A stretch of 64,000 nt of DNA from Sugiyamaella lignohabitans (taxonomy: Eukaryota > Ascomycota > Dipodascomycetes > Dipodascales > Trichomonascaceae). Below are positions 1 to 9,700 of this stretch, in pieces. The notes beneath the pieces are model-generated. The model saw only the letters and a list, made by a program, of their open reading frames with translations. It searched no databases and had not been told where the DNA came from. Positions within the stretch are counted from its first letter, which is position 1, and the number at the start of each line of letters is the position of its first letter. The DNA is taken from NCBI RefSeq assembly GCF_001640025.1, contig NC_031672.1, positions 4,774,001 to 4,838,000 of the forward strand. The letters are read 5' to 3'. The translations under genes were made by a program, and so were the position numbers.

Positions 1-3000
1 CTGATGATTTGGTCAGAGTCGACAAAGATGACCTTATCTAAAGTTTGTGGGAACAGTGTATCTAAAAACAGGATTTTATAGCCCCAGATAGTTCTTTGCT
101 TCTCCTTTTGTCCTCGTAGCCAATGTGGCCATTTGTACGTTATAAGCTCATATTCAAATCCATACTTGGATGATAGAGTGGGTAAAAACTCTTTGAAACT
201 AGGGGACAAAAAGTTCTCAATCAACCAAAACTTGACTGTGTGATTTGTGTGCCTCATTACACTTACTGTCATAATGCTTAGTAATCTCTCATATAGGTGT
301 CCACTAGCCACAGCAAAGATGTTGATTTCCGCTTGAGACTTATCGTCGACTGATACAATGTTTGTAGTTTTACGATCAAACTTGGACCAAACTTTTGCCA
401 GTCCAGAGCCAATCTTAGAGGCGATAGTTGAAACTTCAGATGTATCAAGAACATCCTCATCCTCCATGCCAGGATACCTTCTGAATTTGGGGAAAATAGT
501 TGCTCCTGTCATAGAAGTGAGCCATATTTTGTTTGATTCATGGCTCAATGAAACTGAGCTTAATCCTATCGAAACGAGCTCAAAAATTTTGGAACTCCTT
601 CCGCTCTTTGGGCTAAGAATCCATAAACCAGGGTTCGCTTTAAGTTGCAAATACCCGAAATTGGCCATCACGATTGTATCCACGATCTTTGGTTCTTCAC
701 GTGTACCCAGGTCTACTGCAAGGCCACGAGGCGGGACGTCTAACGTCGTGTCAGTCGCATGTCCCTCAAGTAAGATGTTGGACAATTGATAAGTTCCTTT
801 CAAGACGCCATCTTCTGATGCAGTGCTTAAAATAATGTTATCCAAATCATATTCACAAATCGAAGGAGTCACAATCCAGGCGTTAGGTGTGTTCATACCC
901 ATGCTAAAGAGAGTATTTTCAGGCATACCGGTAAATCTTACTACTTCTTTTTTGCGATTACCAGCTTCATTAAACGCAGGGGATGTTGGCCATAATAGTC
1001 TATAAAATCTTTTAAGAGGGACATCATCTCCTTCTATGGACTTAGGATTTAAGACGACTCTGACTGAAATAGGTAAATCCTTTAGAGATGAGATTAACGA
1101 TACATACTCCTGTCCCTTTTCACTTAGTGGATCAATAACAACTAGAAGGTGAAGAAAGGCGTCTTTATCCCGAGTTGCATCTGTGAAGTTGACAGTCGAG
1201 TTCGAAATATGCCATGTCGAGGTGGTAATTCTGTGAGTCCCTTCCACGCTGTATGTTGTTGTATAAAGAGAAACAAGTCTATCGTAGATGTCATACAAGT
1301 CCCTAGATTTGTTAGTATCTACCGTAAATCAGCACTCGCTTCAGCACTTACCCTTCAGATTTTATGTATTCCTTTGATTGACTCACAATAGAACCAATCC
1401 TCTTCTGCTCCATGGCAAATAACATCTCCAAATCAATGTCCGTCAAATATGTCTCGCTAGGGATGTCAAGATGTCTACCAGCAAAGATAACGTGCAAGCC
1501 ATTTGAAAATGTGGGATAACTTTTTAGTGCGGTAGTAAATTTTTCAATAATCTTTCTCCCCTCTAATTTACTTCCATAGTGTGAAGCCATGTTAAACACT
1601 TTCTGCAAGTTTTCACTATCATAGGGGTGTAAAAATTGGCGGATAGCATCCACTCGTTCCGTTTCCGACATTTCATTCATGTTGTTCAATAGAGAAACCA
1701 GGTTCGAGCCTTTGCCACTCTCCCCAGGATTCTCGCTCGTTGGGACTACTTTCACTCTCAAATTGAAGCCTTGAGTCTCCTGTGAATCCATGAATTTGAA
1801 AAGCTCAAGTAACTGCTGCAAAGTATTATCATTATCTAAATCTCCCAACAACCAAACGGTCGTGTATGAATCTGAGGCTTGATTGCGTACACTATTGATA
1901 CTGGGCACAGACAACCCTGCTTCTTCAAAAGCTTTTTCAAACTCTGTGATATCCACGTATGCAGCAGGCGAACCCTCTGGAGGGTTGATGATTGCATTTC
2001 TTCTTTTTAAACCACCAGAAATCAATCGATCTCGAAGGATCTCGTCGCCACTCTTTGCATTATAAGTATACGATCCTGAGGCTATCAGCTTTCTAATTTC
2101 TTGAAGATCTCGGCTAAATACAAAGGAAGCCTCCATTAAGATATTTTTAACGTTGTTCATAAGGACACCGTTAGCAAATGTTAGCATCGAACTTGATTTC
2201 TCTACGTCGAAATCCGACATCCATTGCTTGGTCTGATCTATGGCAGACTGAACTCCACTCCCTGACAGATCACTCAAAATGGTCTCAAATGTAACTGTAT
2301 CCACTTGAAGCGCGCTTCTAAATGCTTGGACCGCCTCAACTTGAGACAATAAATGACTCAAGTATGTTTGAAGAGCCTTTGGGTTGGCAGAAACTGCATA
2401 TTTATACAGATAATATAAGTGCTTCGCAATTTCTTCGGTAGTATCGTCAACAACTAAAGGGATAATACCTAATTGTATCGGTATACCACGACTTACAAGA
2501 CTAGTGGACTGGATAAAAGTATTTAGGAAAGCAGGATCAGTGATATCCAATGCAAACACCAAGCTGTTGATATTATGGCGAATTGGGTGGAGTTGTCCTG
2601 GCGATTCCAGAGGTTCTAATAGCTCATTGATATCTGTAGACCATGAACTAAAGCGAGGATCTTTTTCGATATCATTCAGCCAAATTAAAGATTCAGTTCT
2701 GTAATCATAGCGCTGTAGGGGAGATTCATCTAGTGCATCACCGACTAAGTTTTTCATTATCAGGTCTGCTGCTATCGAGGGTTCAAATCCAAATTCCATC
2801 AGCTTCTTAATATGGGTTCTTTCACGGTCTAAAGCATCTAGCAAATCAAACGGGCTCTCGTTGTTAGTGAACGCAGGAGCTCCATTGATTAGGATCGCAT
2901 TTTGACCAGAACCCAGGATTCTATTTTCAGTATTGAAAAGAACATCTTTAGCTACGCCCTTTTCAGACTCAAGTTGGGATACAATTTTCGCGTATTTGGG

Positions 3001-4008
3001 GAAATCTAAAGTAACATTTATCAATGCTTCGGTGGGGTTGTCACTAGATAAAACGTAGTTTGCCGCCTTGTAGCCTAGCATGGGAATATCGTTTTTATCT
3101 AATGCGGCTTTGCTTGTTGCCTCTCTCAGCTGCTCATACTGTGAGGGTTCGCCAGTCTGTTCGTTCTTATCATCTTTCTTCGTGGATCTATCATCGATTA
3201 CGAGATAGTCTGTTCTCTTAAGATTCAATTCAACACCATAACCAGTGAGGGTCTCACGCTCGCTTTTGTGAGGTCGGACTAGAGGCTTGTACCGTAAAAT
3301 ATACTGAATTTTTCCTTGTAATGCAGCAGAAATTAAATGAGTGTGGAAAATGCCAAAAGATTCTGACTCTAAGTCCGCGTACAAGACAGCAATTGGAGCA
3401 TCTTTTCTTGCACCAATGAGCCTATCAGTGGGAAGCAATTCAATATTAGAGTTATCAGCCTTTGTAACAGTTTTCAATGCAAACACAGTATCAGTATCAC
3501 AGCTGACTTCGTTGTTGTAAACAAACACGTTTTCGCAGTTTTCAGCTGAGGCGGCTCTTTGAACTTCGGCCCCAGACCAAATCTTGAAGTACTGGTATTG
3601 TGCTTCAATCAATGCGGAATATCTGTGAGATGCCAGTGATAATTCAACATATGCTATCTGTTCTTCGGTTAATGAATTTGTTTTGAGCGCATGTTCTAAA
3701 AGAAAGTCATGTGTCTCCTTGTCGGTTAACTGACCGAGATTCTCGCTTGATCTCTCCTCAAGCACTGTAGCAAAGGCAGATACTGTGGTGAAGTATGCTT
3801 GAGGATTCTCAGCTGCAATTGCCTCAAGTACATCAAGTACAAAAGGATGAGTCTCCCAGGGAGCCTTCAGATCAATCTCCAATGGAATGTCAGGAGTGTC
3901 ATGTTGATTCCCGAGGACCCCTTGAAAAATCAGGCTACAGCTAAGAAATAAGCCAATTGACCATATATAGGTCAACCTTAGTAACCCATAGATTAGTGGA
4001 TTTCTCAT
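1..4008 (-). CDS. UDP-glucose:glycoprotein glucosyltransferase (UGGT), 3' end cut by window edge
   Basis: ER-lumen folding sensor that re-glucosylates N-glycans on misfolded glycoproteins so that they re-bind calnexin. Two exons are read: 4008-1352 and 1302 to the edge. The 49-nt intron 1303-1351 has donor GTAAGT, branch TACTAAC at 1317-1311 and acceptor CTAG; removing it keeps the frame across a split Gly codon. The start ATG is followed by a hydrophobic segment (about residues 8-33), a signal peptide. The first 880 or so residues match the thioredoxin-like sensor region. After the intron the beta-sandwich region leads into the GT24 catalytic domain, with INIFAVASGHLYERLL, RTIWGYKILFLD and a metal-binding DSDQ motif right at position 1. 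About 1,320 residues are visible. The rest of the catalytic domain and any ER-retention tail lie outside the window. Family identity is confident; a Kre5-like divergent role is less likely because the catalytic motifs look intact. Confidence 0.93.
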
Positions 4009-4317
4009 TCTAAAATTTCAAGGCCTGATGTCGAAACAGAGGCATCAAAATAGGGCTAATCCAACCAACAAACTATGTACGTCTGCGATCACAGTATTAT
4101 AAGAATAGCATTAAACATATGCATGTGTCGTTAATCACAAGCCGTGCTGAAATCATAGGTTATAAGCTGACAGCGGCCGACTGCTTATCGTAATAATAAA
4201 AATTCTATAATTTAGAACAATAATAAATTAAACACTTCTATATATACAATAAATTGTGGTGTTAAATATCGATTTACAAGATACACCCCCGAATAAGATA
4301 TGCTATCTGTATTCAAC
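4009..4317. promoter_or_regulatory. UGGT promoter / DSS1 3' region
   Basis: This gap of about 309 bp lies upstream of the UGGT start and downstream of the DSS1 stop, both on the minus strand. It is AT-rich from 4190 to 4260. No gene or strong motif is seen. Confidence 0.5.
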
Positions 4318-7014
4318 TTACTCAGGGAAAAGCAGATCGAAAGGTTCATGTGCATATTGCAGCAAAAGAGTTCTGGAAATCGGGTTGACGGTGCGAATTT
4401 CGCACAAGATCTTTTCTCCCAGTATGAGAGGCTTCTCCACCTCTATTATTCCGTAAATTCCCCAATCTGATAAAGATACACGTTGGTGCGAGGATCCTAG
4501 TAAGGGTCTGGAAGCGACGGTGCAACGCAACTGTTTCTTTGGGCCACCCAGATGCCCTTTCTCAATCTTCTTCAAAACCCAAAAATTCAATGAGTCCCTT
4601 TGAGCCGTTTTAATAAGTGTTTGCATAGCTTGTAATTTTAATGAGATCGTATCTAATTGCACTAGGGACAACATTTGCTGTCTACCGTTATCGCCTAGTA
4701 GGTGCGAATATACTTGCCAGTGGGTTATGATATCTTGAAAACGACGTAAAGGAGATGTTGCTCCACAGTATTCAGAAACTCCCAGTGATTGATGCAATCC
4801 AGGATTCACAGATAAAGTTGACGGTCTCATAGCCTCCAAAATTTTGAAGCTATTTTCCTCCGAAAACCCTTTAGAAATATCCGGTCTTTGAGTGCCAGGG
4901 GGGAACACAACTTCTTGCCTCCGGTATATGTTAGGAATAGAGGCCTTTCTAGTAAATGCAGCTACTTGGCTATTTGCGGCAATCATCAGTTCAGATACCA
5001 AAATATGAGAAGGTGATGTTGAGATATCTATAGACACCTTTACGTCGGCCAGATCCTCAACTTCATTATCAGCTTCGATCTCCCTGTCCATTTCAGTGTC
5101 TATCCTCACCGCTGCAGAATTTATACTTAGGTTTATTGCCCCATTTTCCACTCTCTTTTTTAACAAAGTGTTGGAAATCCTATGCAGCCTCTTTAAATCC
5201 TGGGCGGCTTCCCCCAAGTCGTCTTGTTTGTCTAGAATGCTGTTCACTTCATCGTAGGTAATGTTTACTACCTTGTTGATTGACTGAGGTCGAATATCTA
5301 GAGAACCTTCAACAACTTTCCTATCGACTTCATCATAAATAAATGATATGGTGAGACATCTTCTAGATCCTAATCCGTTTTCCAATGAGAACTTTTGTGT
5401 GAATTCAGTCGGGAACATGGTAATTGGTCCCTTGGGAAAGTATGCAGTTGAGCTTTGTTTATATGCAGATTTAAGTAAATCGTCCCCGAGATCTTTGAAA
5501 CTGGAGGTTGGGTCCGCAATATGCAGTCCTACGAGAACTTGTGATCCTAATAAATTAGTAATAGAAATGCCATCATCGATTTCGTGGCTTCCAGCAGCAT
5601 CAATGCAATACACTGGAATTGTCGTTCCCAAGTCTTCACGGATTTTATCCATTCTGTCGTACTCAAGCGGGCCAAAGGAGACAGGACTGACGACGCTCGT
5701 AGACTCACGTAAAAAGTCATATACATGAGAACCAAAAAATGGTCCCTGTTCTTTGTTCATAAGCCCAAGTTGGTCTTGTATAATTAATGCACTTGTTGGT
5801 GAGACTTCCTCGTTATTCAGTATAGCTGGTGGAAGTTTTCTCAACAAAGACATAGCAGCCGATTGAGCATACACGTCATGGGGGTTTATATCACCCAAGG
5901 CATATCGTCTTATCAGAGGATTAGGATTATCTGTTGACGATTTCTTTAGGTCACCTTCCAATTCCTTCAGCACTTTCCTAGGTTTCTTTTTAGCCTCTGA
6001 CAAGGCGTTATCGAAATTTTCAACCTCTACTTTCGGTAAAACTGTTAAGATAGCATCTTTCGAATTTATGATTAATCGTCTGTCAAAAACCATTTGCACC
6101 GCCTCGTACAGAGAATAGAGCAAGTTAGCAGATACTGTTGATGAGTTCAATGAGCCCTGTTCAGGAGGAAATTGTCCAACCAGGTTAGATATTATTTGCA
6201 GTATTACGGCCGATATCGGTTGTGTCGAGTTGTTCTGCAGTTTAACACATCTGTCTACTTCTTGTGCCAATTGAAAAAAGGGAACATTTACTGCTGATAC
6301 TCTACTGCTCCGACTAATACCATTGACAAGCTGTTCGACTACAGGAAGGAGCTCGTCCCAGTTTGCGTATTTATCTGTAACTAGCTTCCTGAGGACGGGA
6401 CAAACAGCCCGTTTCATGACATTATCCAAGCACAATACAGTAGTCCCGTCAGATTCCACATGTTGTATACATGTATTTAGCACTGTACTCGCCGTTAACT
6501 GCCCCATGTTGAATATGATTTCTGATTTGTTCACACCTATTATTAGCCCCGATGCAGTACACGCTAGAAAATCCTTTTCATAGGAAGCTAAGTGTGAAAT
6601 TTCCACATTACTATCCTTGACTTTATCTTTCGGTCTTTGCAATAAAACGATTGGGCCCGAGTATTTGGACAGGACCAGATCTCCAATAGCAGGTGGGCTA
6701 GTAAAATCATTGTATGAGACCTGCCCAAACTCGCGAATTATGTTCTTGCTTGGGGCATATCTACCTGCTTGTACTTTGTAATAACTAGCGCTCCTTTTCT
6801 CTATCCCACTGAGAATTTCCCTATAGCTGAGGGGTGGTATTACATTAGTGTTTTCTTCGGAGTTGAAGTGATTCGATCCAACCAAAGGATCATCGATTTT
6901 CTGGAATCCATTTGATCTTTCTTGACTCGGAACAATAGAGCTCAGGCACCTTGCGCCACGTTGTGTGGGAGTCAGAGGACCCAGTGAGATACTTCTGAGA
7001 CCCTTCACCCTCAT
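4318..7014 (-). CDS. DSS1: Mitochondrial 3'-5' exoribonuclease, RNase II/RNB family (DSS1)
   Basis: Catalytic subunit of the mitochondrial degradosome, which degrades and processes mitochondrial RNA with the Suv3 helicase. A single exon encodes 898 residues, close to the usual Dss1 length. The N-terminus is rich in Arg/Ser without acidic residues, fitting a mitochondrial presequence. The RNB domain occupies the middle to C-terminal half: the metal-site motif IDAAGSHEIDDGIS has Asp-Asp conserved and Glu at a position that is Asp in many RNB enzymes. Later GATSPLRRFQDIITHWQ is the classic RNA-binding/catalytic signature near the end of the RNB fold. A short OB/S1-like tail follows. The ATG at 7014 is the first in frame. 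A TCACGTGA palindrome lies about 80 bp upstream. A generic RNase R-type enzyme is possible, but the mitochondrial Dss1 form fits best. Confidence 0.9.
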   Translation of the reverse strand: MRVKGLRSISLGPLTPTQRGARCLSSIVPSQERSNGFQKIDDPLVGSNHFNSEENTNVIPPLSYREILSGIEKRSASYYKVQAGRYAPSKNIIREFGQVSYNDFTSPPAIGDLVLSKYSGPIVLLQRPKDKVKDSNVEISHLASYEKDFLACTASGLIIGVNKSEIIFNMGQLTASTVLNTCIQHVESDGTTVLCLDNVMKRAVCPVLRKLVTDKYANWDELLPVVEQLVNGISRSSRVSAVNVPFFQLAQEVDRCVKLQNNSTQPISAVILQIISNLVGQFPPEQGSLNSSTVSANLLYSLYEAVQMVFDRRLIINSKDAILTVLPKVEVENFDNALSEAKKKPRKVLKELEGDLKKSSTDNPNPLIRRYALGDINPHDVYAQSAAMSLLRKLPPAILNNEEVSPTSALIIQDQLGLMNKEQGPFFGSHVYDFLRESTSVVSPVSFGPLEYDRMDKIREDLGTTIPVYCIDAAGSHEIDDGISITNLLGSQVLVGLHIADPTSSFKDLGDDLLKSAYKQSSTAYFPKGPITMFPTEFTQKFSLENGLGSRRCLTISFIYDEVDRKVVEGSLDIRPQSINKVVNITYDEVNSILDKQDDLGEAAQDLKRLHRISNTLLKKRVENGAINLSINSAAVRIDTEMDREIEADNEVEDLADVKVSIDISTSPSHILVSELMIAANSQVAAFTRKASIPNIYRRQEVVFPPGTQRPDISKGFSEENSFKILEAMRPSTLSVNPGLHQSLGVSEYCGATSPLRRFQDIITHWQVYSHLLGDNGRQQMLSLVQLDTISLKLQAMQTLIKTAQRDSLNFWVLKKIEKGHLGGPKKQLRCTVASRPLLGSSHQRVSLSDWGIYGIIEVEKPLILGEKILCEIRTVNPISRTLLLQYAHEPFDLLFPE

Positions 7015-7092
7015 ATCTCATCTCGTTGAAAACGTCTTTAGTTTGGATGATTTCCTGCTACATTTCCGATGAGGGCAAAATCTTCGGGATGA

Positions 7093-7100
7093 TCACGTGA
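7093..7100. promoter_or_regulatory. TCACGTGA palindrome upstream of DSS1
   Basis: An 8-bp perfect palindrome sits about 80 bp upstream of the DSS1 ATG. TCACGTGA is the core site of the yeast bHLH factor Cbf1. Binding here is inferred from the motif only. Confidence 0.45.
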
Positions 7101-7325
7101 TTTAATTAGGAAATCTCAGGGGTAGTAAGTGATATTTATAGAGAAATTTATCGTTGATTGAAAAACTGTGATGTGAATGAGTCGAAGCGAGCGATAATAC
7201 GATGGGATAAAACTCGGTAAGTAGGGAAAACTATAATACAATTATGTTCGACTGTACAAAATTTTTGGTAAGATCCTACAGGTGTGTTCATGCTATATAA
7301 CAGTCGTAAGTATCGATTTGAGTTT
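7101..7325. other. Intergenic, DSS1 upstream / PPA2 3' region
   Basis: Together with 7015-7100 this fills the 311 bp between DSS1 and the spliced PPA2 stop. It is AT-rich. Nothing beyond the palindrome is seen. Confidence 0.4.
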
Positions 7326-8336
7326 TTACTTTACATAGTGCCATTTTTCTGGTTGTGGAGTAGGCTCTTTACCGGTAATAGTTTTACCTTCAGGAACTTT
7401 CATACCGGCTTTTTCCTTATAGCCAGGAGTGTTTTCCAAGGTAGTATTAGTTCTTAGCTTGTTAGTAAATCTTACAGTCAGAGGTTGGAAGGTTGGCTAT
7501 TGCACTTTTTCATAATTCGAAACTTACTCATTGATACCAAATTGATTGTCTTCTCTCTTTATCAGACCCTTCCAAGCACCATGACACTCCTCGATAATTC
7601 GAATAGTATCAGTGCGGTTCTTGACAGCTCCCACAGTGTTTTTGTCTTTCCCATCAGGAACTTTGTAATTGCGGAACCAGCTTGTGGTAGCATCTAACAG
7701 ACCAGGGCAATATTTTTCAATATCCTCAATATCATTTAGATGCTGGGACAACGGATCATCCACGGAAATTGCCAGCACTTTCCAATCAGTCTCGCCCTCG
7801 TCAATCAAAGGCATACAACCCAAAACCTTGACTTCCTTAACTTGTCCAGTGTACCCAATTGACTCGCCTATTTCACATACATCAATTGGATCACAATCAC
7901 CAGCTGTCTTGGTCTCTGGATCGATATGTTTTGGATCTTCCCAGGTCTGAGGAATAGCCCCATAATTATGAATATATCCCTTGTAAGGAAAGACGTTGGC
8001 TACATATCGTAATTTCCCTTTTTTAGTATCTTGTAAAATAGGGTTTAACTCCTCCGATCTTGATATTTCCAATTTGGCGTTGGTCCATCTGGGAACTTCC
8101 ACAATCATATTATATACACCATTTTCCTTCCCTTCGTTTGCTTTATATGGAATATCATGTATAGCTGACAGCGGGTTACCGTCGCTATCTTGAAGGTAAG
8201 CCCGGTAAGAAGCTGAATCTGGTTCACCAACCAGGCGAGCTGTGAAACTTGACGATAATCTGGACATCTGGAAAGGCATGAGTCTTTTCGAAGGTAATAA
8301 GGGCGATTGCCGAGAAATTTTAGACAGAAAACTCAT
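7326..8336 (-). CDS. PPA2: Inorganic pyrophosphatase, mitochondrial type (PPA2)
   Basis: Hydrolyses pyrophosphate to phosphate, probably in the mitochondrial matrix. Two exons: 8336-7528 and 7452-7326. The 75-nt intron 7453-7527 has donor GTAAGT, branch TACTAAC at 7467-7461 and acceptor CTAAG. Reading straight through the intron gives a false stop after GINE; splicing adds about 41 C-terminal residues ending PEKWHYVK. The total is 311 residues, the same size class as yeast Ppa2 (310). The first 30 residues are rich in Ser, Arg and Lys with no acidic residue, a likely presequence. The family I signature DCDPIDV and upstream motif [18 protein letters not shown] are intact. The position of the intron near the 3' end is unusual for yeast, where introns cluster at the 5' end. 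The cytosolic paralogue IPP1 is excluded mainly by the presequence. Confidence 0.93.
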
Positions 8337-8792
8337 ATTTAAAATCGCGCCAAGTTGTCCCTTAAAACACTACTTAAATACTAGTATATTTTGACCCCAA
8401 GCTGGGATTGCTCTTTGCTCGTCGATCTTTATCTCACCCAGTAGTCCGACCGCTAACTTTTAGATTAGTACGGCCAGCTGTAACAAATATAACAGATGTT
8501 GAGTATTTATTTCCAAATTCTTGGGCAGTTTCGGTTATATAATTACCAACTCAAGATCTTGTTAAGCTTAATCGATCTCGGAATATTCGCGGAAGATGCT
8601 CAATATTTTACCCTAACATCTATCTTATCGGGTGATTACCCCTGAGAACACCCTATGTTTATACACATCCAATCTGCACATTCTGAATTCATGCGACAGA
8701 GGATCTCAAATCATGATTATATCCTAAAATTATAATGTATATCATCCATATCAAAATTATTAAACTTTTGTAAAAATAATGTTAAGACAACA
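8337..8792. promoter_or_regulatory. Divergent promoter region between PPA2 and the LPMO
   Basis: This 456-bp gap separates divergently transcribed genes. It is AT-rich, especially 8720-8790. No specific motif is assigned. Confidence 0.45.
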
Positions 8793-9578
8793 ATGATTCA
8801 CAGGTATTTGGTTTTGTTTTTCTTCATAATCCAATTTATCAAACCGTTGGCGGCACACATGGAAATGGTTATGCCTGCTCCCATTAAATCTAAATACAAT
8901 CGATTTTATAATTTTGCACATGTTGACTATTCATATAACGATCCCCTCGGCATATTTCCTTGTAAAGGGTATCATCTAAGTGAGCCATATAGACCCACAG
9001 CTAGATATTTAGTGGGAGAAAAGCAAAAGCTTACGTAGGTAGTCATCTACAAAAACTAGCGAATAGCCAGGGCTAACAATTGAAGTATAGAAGGGGCTGC
9101 CCATCATGAGGGAGGATCGTGTCAGATCTCCCTTTCTTACGACGCTGGTCGATCCTTCACTGTGGTCAAATCAATAATAGGAGGATGTCCTTTGAAATAT
9201 AATTATGATTTTATTGTTCCAAGGACAGCACCGTCGGGTAGTGCATTGCTATCGTGGTCATGGATTTCTCACAATGGAAACCGGGATCTATATCAAAACT
9301 GTGCCTGGGTAGAGATAATCAATCCCGCGATAGATGATGATGGTGATGAGTTTGATGGCCCTGAGATGTTCGTAGCACAACTCCCGGGAACTTGCATTGT
9401 AGCAGAAGGCTATGATTTCGTCTATCCCGACCCTGGTAACCAAGTCGAATATGGCGGGAGCATGGAGAATTACACAATAGTATGTGAAAAGTGCTCTCCA
9501 AGATATAAGGGCGACCGCAGAAGTAAGTACAATGCTGAACTTAATAACACTTGCATTATCCATAATAATTGGGACTAG
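8793..9578 (+). CDS. Secreted AA11-type lytic polysaccharide monooxygenase
   Basis: Copper enzyme that oxidatively cleaves chitin-like polysaccharides outside the cell. Exons 8793-9034 and 9086-9578 surround a 51-nt intron (donor GTAGGT, branch GGCTAAC, acceptor TGAAG), giving 244 residues. A 21-residue signal peptide ends ...PLAA before His, so the mature chain begins HMEMVMPAP; the N-terminal His is the first ligand of the copper histidine brace. The second brace His lies in GAAHHEGGSCQISLSYD, a motif that is only complete after splicing. GNRDLYQNCAW supplies the axial aromatic region. Cysteines occur in the positions expected for AA11. There is no attached carbohydrate-binding module or GPI tail. 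The acceptor two AGs upstream of the nearest alternative was chosen because only it preserves this conserved motif. Substrate (chitin or cell-wall chitosan) is inferred from the family. Confidence 0.85.
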
Positions 9579-9700
9579 TAATAAATTGTAATTTTTTTGA
9601 GGCTATTAATAAAAAAAATTGTCATTAATATATATACATATATATACTAGATAGGTTTTTAAACATCAAATATTAGGACATCAATCGTTAAGTCATGGGT

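Noticed and set aside
2780..2800. GGGTTCAAATCC tRNA B-box-like motif
   Set aside because: Lies within the UGGT coding region with no A-box or tRNA fold around it.
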